Source: an uncultured bacterium (GTDB taxonomy: Bacteria > CSSED10-310 > CALFER01). Taken from it: 57,869 bases of DNA. Position 1 is the first letter of the stretch. Each line of letters opens with the position of its first letter. Under the pieces are notes generated by a model, which was not told the DNA's origin, did not search any database, and saw only the letters and a list, made by a program, of their open reading frames with translations. The stretch is from assembly GCA_937951895.1 (NCBI GenBank), contig CALFER010000050.1, forward strand, positions 1 through 57,869, in the 5' to 3' direction. Shown piece after piece: positions 54,447-57,869 of this stretch. The position numbers and the translations under genes were made by a program.

Positions 54447-56726
54447 TCACATTTGGATGAAGACAGGAGCGCTGAACTGTCCGCTGCTCGAGAAAGCCGA
54501 GATCCCGAACCATAATCCGATCCCGCACAACTCGCTCGGCACGCCGTACGATGTCGCACCCGATCCCAGATGGATACTTCCCAACGGATCGCCATCACCG
54601 ATTTCCCAGACGATCACATACCCCGTTGGTATGGTTTCAGGGGCTTCCCACGTGATCTGATTTCCCGTGGAATCTACGTCCGTCACAGGATCCATCGCGG
54701 TCGAATCGTTCGAAAAATGATACCCGGCATCCAGGAAATGATAATCCGAGTATTCGCTCTCCGAGATGATTCCGGGCTCAAGTGCGTAATAACCAGCATT
54801 GATACAGGGAGAACCGGTGCTCAGTTTGTAATTGCCGGTTCCCGCGGATGCAAACCCCGGGTTGATGTTCCCCTGATCGTAATCGCTCAGAAGGCTCCGA
54901 TCCGCTTGTGTCAACCAGGCCGAGTTGCAATAGTAGAGATTGTTCTGTGAGCGAAATCGACATGTGTTTCTGTTCGAAAAGAAAATCGCTTTCTCATACC
55001 CCTGATCCGGGTTGTAAATGATGTTGTTCATGAAGATCGGGCAGTTCAGATACTGAGCGCCGGAGGTGTACTGGCACACCGAGAGCGTTCTTTGAGGTTC
55101 AATGAAGGTGTTGCTGTGAATCAGTGGAGACTGGATGTGCGGTACATTGACCGTGACATCGAAACTCGAGAGGACTCCGCATCTCCAGTTGTAGTCCGCA
55201 ACATCCTCTTCCTTCCCGTTGTCCACGAACAGATTGTCGTGAATGCGTCCGTGCGCCCCTTTTTCAAGCATCACACCGCACAGCAGGTTTTCCTCCAGGG
55301 TGTTATATGCAAATTCGTGAGACGTCTCCAGCACGACCGCTCCGACATAGTTATCGTGAAACAGCGACCCGGTCACGGACGCTTCCTGAAAGCCGGGAAT
55401 CGACGAAACGCAGATCATCGTGATCCCATCGACATTGCCTTCACATTCACAATCCTCAATCTGCGTCGGCGCGTTCATGACAATGCCGGGATCCCGCAGC
55501 AGAAGGTCATTCGACGATCCGGCTGTCTCCAACTGATCCAAAACCGCTTCAGGGATTCCATCCCCAGGTTCCTGATGATAGTGACCGATCCGAAGATTCC
55601 GGATCGTGATCCCCGCGCCATCCCGGATGACATAACTGCTCGTACCGAACCGGAAATAGTCTGAAATCGCTTCGCTCATCGAAACATCTTCCGTCAGGAA
55701 TTCGCTGAATGGCGTGTTGGGTCCCAATGTGGAATATGGCCAGAAAATCGCCGGTTTGCAGTCGGCATGCGTCACGCCTTCGATGGTGATGTGTCCGATG
55801 TAATACGGAATGGTGAACTTGCTTCGATAATAATGGTCTTCATCTCCTGAATGGATCCAGACCCAATCGCCGGTTTTGATCCGGGGCGTCTCCAGCACGG
55901 TTGCGGGATCATCCAATCCATAATCGCCATCCGGAGTGATCGTCCATTCTTTGAATGACTCGGACGGTTTGAATTCCAGAGTATCATCCATGACATCCTG
56001 TTCATCCGAAATTCCTCCGAAGAGCGTCAACCAGTAATACACCGCACCATGTCCGTATCGATAGGGACTCCCTGTTCCCGTCCAGACCGACCAGGTGTCC
56101 GTCGTCAGATTGAAAAACAGCAGGTCATCCAGGACATTTCCATACTCATCCCGGCCTCCATGCACGACCATGCGGTGTTCCCGGGGATCGAGCGCACAGG
56201 CGTGATCGCTCCGACCCTCCGGAAAAGTCACCCCGTTCGGTATGATCGTCAGCCATTCCTCTTCCACAAGATCATACATCACGATAGAATCCGTGAGACT
56301 GCTGCGAGGCGTGTATCCTCCATAGATCACGATACGAGGATGTTGATCCGGCCCATACCACGGATCGTAGATGACCGATTGCCCCGTGACGCCGGTATAC
56401 CGCAGATCGGCGGATATCTCTTCCCAGTTGCAGGTGACGGTCATGGTGTAATTCCAGGGATTGGAGGTTTCATTGTCATCCAGTGCGAATGTCAGCGTCC
56501 CGATATAGGCATCGTCCAGAGGCGTCTGTGTCGAGTCCACTCCCCCCATCAGAAACAATCGAGGGGACGTCACGTCGTCGGTTGGAGGAATGTATACCAT
56601 GCGATGCCCGGCGCGCGCACACGGCACATCACCGGTCTGAATTCCTTCGATCCACCGCCAGTGATAGGATGAGTTGAAATGCGACAAGGCCGTGAAAACT
56701 TTGGCGCAGATCCAGAGCGAATCCAT
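54447..56726 (-). CDS. Kelch/beta-helix/Fn3 protein, C-terminal part of a frameshifted gene
   Basis: The 759-codon frame given here starts at an internal methionine. The open frame continues upstream to the A7 tract at 56779-56785, reading KRNTYFLTFGGLDATGDP before that methionine, a good Kelch strand. Kelch blades follow (RLFLMGGVDSTQTPLDDAY, RIVIYGGYTPRSS, RMVVHGGRDEYGNVLDD, LTLFGGISDEQ) to about residue 240. A right-handed beta-helix occupies about 300-640 (IRNLRIGHYH, VTGSLFHDNYVG, HDNLFVDNG), ending LDAGYHFSND. The rest is a fibronectin-like domain ending at the stop. It lacks its own signal peptide and ribosome binding site, which are on the fragment at 56759-57145. The downstream beta-helix gene begins 11 bases after the stop. 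Confidence 0.75.
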   Translation of the reverse strand: MDSLWICAKVFTALSHFNSSYHWRWIEGIQTGDVPCARAGHRMVYIPPTDDVTSPRLFLMGGVDSTQTPLDDAYIGTLTFALDDNETSNPWNYTMTVTCNWEEISADLRYTGVTGQSVIYDPWYGPDQHPRIVIYGGYTPRSSLTDSIVMYDLVEEEWLTIIPNGVTFPEGRSDHACALDPREHRMVVHGGRDEYGNVLDDLLFFNLTTDTWSVWTGTGSPYRYGHGAVYYWLTLFGGISDEQDVMDDTLEFKPSESFKEWTITPDGDYGLDDPATVLETPRIKTGDWVWIHSGDEDHYYRSKFTIPYYIGHITIEGVTHADCKPAIFWPYSTLGPNTPFSEFLTEDVSMSEAISDYFRFGTSSYVIRDGAGITIRNLRIGHYHQEPGDGIPEAVLDQLETAGSSNDLLLRDPGIVMNAPTQIEDCECEGNVDGITMICVSSIPGFQEASVTGSLFHDNYVGAVVLETSHEFAYNTLEENLLCGVMLEKGAHGRIHDNLFVDNGKEEDVADYNWRCGVLSSFDVTVNVPHIQSPLIHSNTFIEPQRTLSVCQYTSGAQYLNCPIFMNNIIYNPDQGYEKAIFFSNRNTCRFRSQNNLYYCNSAWLTQADRSLLSDYDQGNINPGFASAGTGNYKLSTGSPCINAGYYALEPGIISESEYSDYHFLDAGYHFSNDSTAMDPVTDVDSTGNQITWEAPETIPTGYVIVWEIGDGDPLGSIHLGSGATSYGVPSELCGIGLWFGISAFSSSGQFSAPVFIQM

Positions 56727-56758
56727 CGGGTCGCCGGTTGCATCCAGTCCCCCGAAGG

Positions 56759-57145
56759 TCAGGAAATAGGTATTCCGCTTTTTTTCGAGGAATTCAGCTC
56801 CGTCTGGTCGCGTGCAATCAGTACTCCGTCCATGTGGCTGCGTGCGGGGGGAATTCCGAAATAGGCTTTCGGGAGTTCCTTTTTCCAGTTGCCGTCCTGA
56901 TGCAGGGTCGTGTACCAGATCGCTCCATCCGGATCCATGGTCGCTCCGTCCGGACCGGTGCCGCCATGCACATAGAGTTTATTGGATTCCGTATCGTGAT
57001 GGTAGTCGAGCGCAGATGCGAAGAATGCGCGGGGGATCGGTCGAACCGAACCGTAGGGTTTGACCTGCCACTGACATTCTTCAGCCGAAACATTGGGGAG
57101 AATGATGAGGAGTCCAAGCGAGAAGATCATGATTCTTGATATCAT
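56759..57145 (-). CDS. N-terminal part of the frameshifted Kelch gene (signal peptide and first blade)
   Basis: A 128-codon frame with signal peptide MISRIMIFSLGLLIILPNVSA, AGGAG seven bases before ATG 57145 and a first Kelch blade (KLYVHGGTGPDG...IWYTTL). It continues PPARSHMDGVLIARDQTEL and then runs into a seven-A tract, after which the frame ends within ten codons. The sequence in the -1 frame after the tract continues the Kelch fold without a gap, so this and 54447-56726 are one gene of roughly 900 codons. Either a real deletion of one A, a sequencing error, or a functional slippage site explains it. Confidence 0.7.
   Translation of the reverse strand: MISRIMIFSLGLLIILPNVSAEECQWQVKPYGSVRPIPRAFFASALDYHHDTESNKLYVHGGTGPDGATMDPDGAIWYTTLHQDGNWKKELPKAYFGIPPARSHMDGVLIARDQTELNSSKKSGIPIS
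56779..56785 (-). other. A7 homopolymer at the frame change in the Kelch gene
   Basis: On the coding strand the tract reads TCG AAA AAA AGC in the first frame. One extra A (TCG AAA AAA AAG CGG) would join the signal-peptide frame to the Kelch frame exactly. Slippage by polymerase on such a run, or a -1 ribosomal shift at the overlapping A AAA AAG, would also produce the full protein. Confidence 0.65.
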
Positions 57146-57307
57146 AACCGGGTCTCCTTTGTAAAATGGCCGCTGTTTTTGTCGGAAGCAGCGGTGTTAT
57201 GACTTGAATATGCCCTGAAAAATAAAAAAAAAGTCAATATAGAAACATAAATAAATTTGCATTGCCTCGCGCCCCGGTTTAAACTGAGACGAGGAGGGTA
57301 CGATAGA

Positions 57308-57820
57308 ATGAAGGAATGTTTGAAATCCCCCCTGATCCCCATTTTACAGAAAGGGGAGTGTAAGTTATTGACTTTCATGGCTTCCTCTTTTGAAAAGGGG
57401 GGACGAAAGAGAGGGGGGAGGGCGGGACGTGATGTGGTATGGGGGAGCGCTATTCTCTTCCTTGTCCTTTTTTGCTTGTTAGTCACCCCGGCCTATGCCT
57501 CGGATTACTACGTCGATGCCGTCAACGGAAACGATGAAACCGGGGACGGAACTCACGGAAACCCCTGGCGTAAACTCCAGTTTGCAATCGATTCGATCAC
57601 CGGCACCGCTGAAAACCCGCATACCATTCATCTCGCACCAGGACATTATGGCCCGGGGGGGAGTGGAGATCAACTAGGGATTTATATGCACAGTTACTGC
57701 CAGATAATAGGGCTCGGGGTGAATACTTCGTTGGATTTCTTGCGAATTGGATCCGTACATGCTTACTCTGCCCACCACACAACAGTTTGTAACATAAAGA
57801 CTCGTTATATTAAGACCTGA
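57308..57820 (+). CDS. Exported beta-helix protein, short or truncated
   Basis: A 170-residue frame. GAGGAGGG (57291-57298) precedes ATG 57308. About 45 residues of unusual sequence (KSPLIPILQKGE, FEKGGRKRGGRAG), encoded by a dispersed intergenic-type repeat, come before a standard signal peptide core SAILFLVLFCLLVTPAYA. The mature part DYYVDAVNGNDETGDGTHGN followed by PWRKLQFAID is the classic start of a parallel beta-helix protein, and HTIHLAPGHYGPGG is its first coil. Such proteins are normally several hundred residues long, but the frame ends after about 90 mature residues in atypical sequence, so it is probably truncated or frameshifted. A start at a later ATG (57378) or GTG next to the signal peptide is possible. 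Confidence 0.6.
   Translation: MKECLKSPLIPILQKGECKLLTFMASSFEKGGRKRGGRAGRDVVWGSAILFLVLFCLLVTPAYASDYYVDAVNGNDETGDGTHGNPWRKLQFAIDSITGTAENPHTIHLAPGHYGPGGSGDQLGIYMHSYCQIIGLGVNTSLDFLRIGSVHAYSAHHTTVCNIKTRYIKT
57322..57420. repeat. Dispersed palindromic repeat (C-run / G-run type) within a 5' region
   Basis: GAAATCCCCCCTGATCCCC at 57322-57340 is roughly inverted by the TGAAAAGGGGGG...GAGGGGGGAGG stretch around 57391-57420. The pattern is that of the widespread bacterial repeat whose reading frames give NPP/KGG-rich peptides. It lies between the ribosome binding site and the signal peptide of the gene starting at 57308, and in frame with it. Confidence 0.55.
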
Positions 57821-57869
57821 ACTGAGCGCTAAGTGAAAACAGACGAGCATGGACGGTAGGCAAGCGCTC

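Noticed and set aside
57207..57237. Promoter for the Kelch gene (TTGACT and CATATT on the minus strand)
   Set aside because: The boxes are 19 bases apart and lie in a long A/T-run where matches arise easily; too weak to list as a feature.

Overview
The window is from a moderately GC-rich bacterial genome and most of it encodes large secreted or surface proteins. Nearly every credible start has a GGAGG-type ribosome binding site, exported proteins have Sec signal peptides, and five of them end in a degenerate IPTL-CTERM-like tail (hydrophobic helix plus basic end). Threonine/proline linkers, beta-helices and Asp-box propellers are common. This fits a Gram-negative, probably uncultivated lineage. 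I see no rRNA, tRNA or ribosomal-protein marker, so I do not name a phylum.

Layout. 1-5467: the edge of a defence-type region, with the first codons of a minus-strand gene, a 5'-truncated TIGR02391-type remnant and a complete single-chain Type ISP restriction-modification enzyme. 5468-6900: no convincing gene, but 2.3 copies of a 303-bp tandem repeat and a low-complexity inverted repeat. 6906-7486: what looks like a solitary integron-type gene cassette (zinc-ribbon membrane protein plus attC-like site). 7655-9530: a radical SAM protein and a nucleoside-phosphorylase-fold enzyme. 9634-12819: a GGDEF-STAND-TPR protein, possibly from a leaderless promoter.

12814-31441, all minus strand: kinase 2, three exported LamG-like proteins, kinase 1, two more of the same exported family, and an NAD-dependent epimerase whose start overlaps the last of them. 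The five exported proteins are all 620-625 residues. Both kinases carry the same STAND ATPase plus TPR sensor as the GGDEF protein, so one sensor module is joined to two kinds of output within 22 kb.

31616-40679, plus strand: an operon of a GH5-like/beta-helix giant, a Pmp-like beta-helix protein and an Asp-box propeller. The giant has an out-of-frame start that an 8-bp tandem repeat could switch back into frame. 40711-50849, minus strand: four genes made of two copies of a two-gene unit. The last two genes of the plus operon and both minus pairs share one plan: a first protein ending in a PGD...WP domain, then an Asp-box propeller ending in an anchor-X-like domain. 51021-52271: an exported coiled-coil protein of unknown function. 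52504-57145, minus strand: a beta-helix protein with a T/P-rich linker and a Kelch/beta-helix protein broken by a one-base shift at an A7 tract. 57308-57820: the N-terminus of one more exported beta-helix protein.

Overall the locus reads as a surface-protein factory placed next to Ser/Thr kinase and c-di-GMP signalling proteins. No CRISPR array, integrase, transposase or replication origin was seen.
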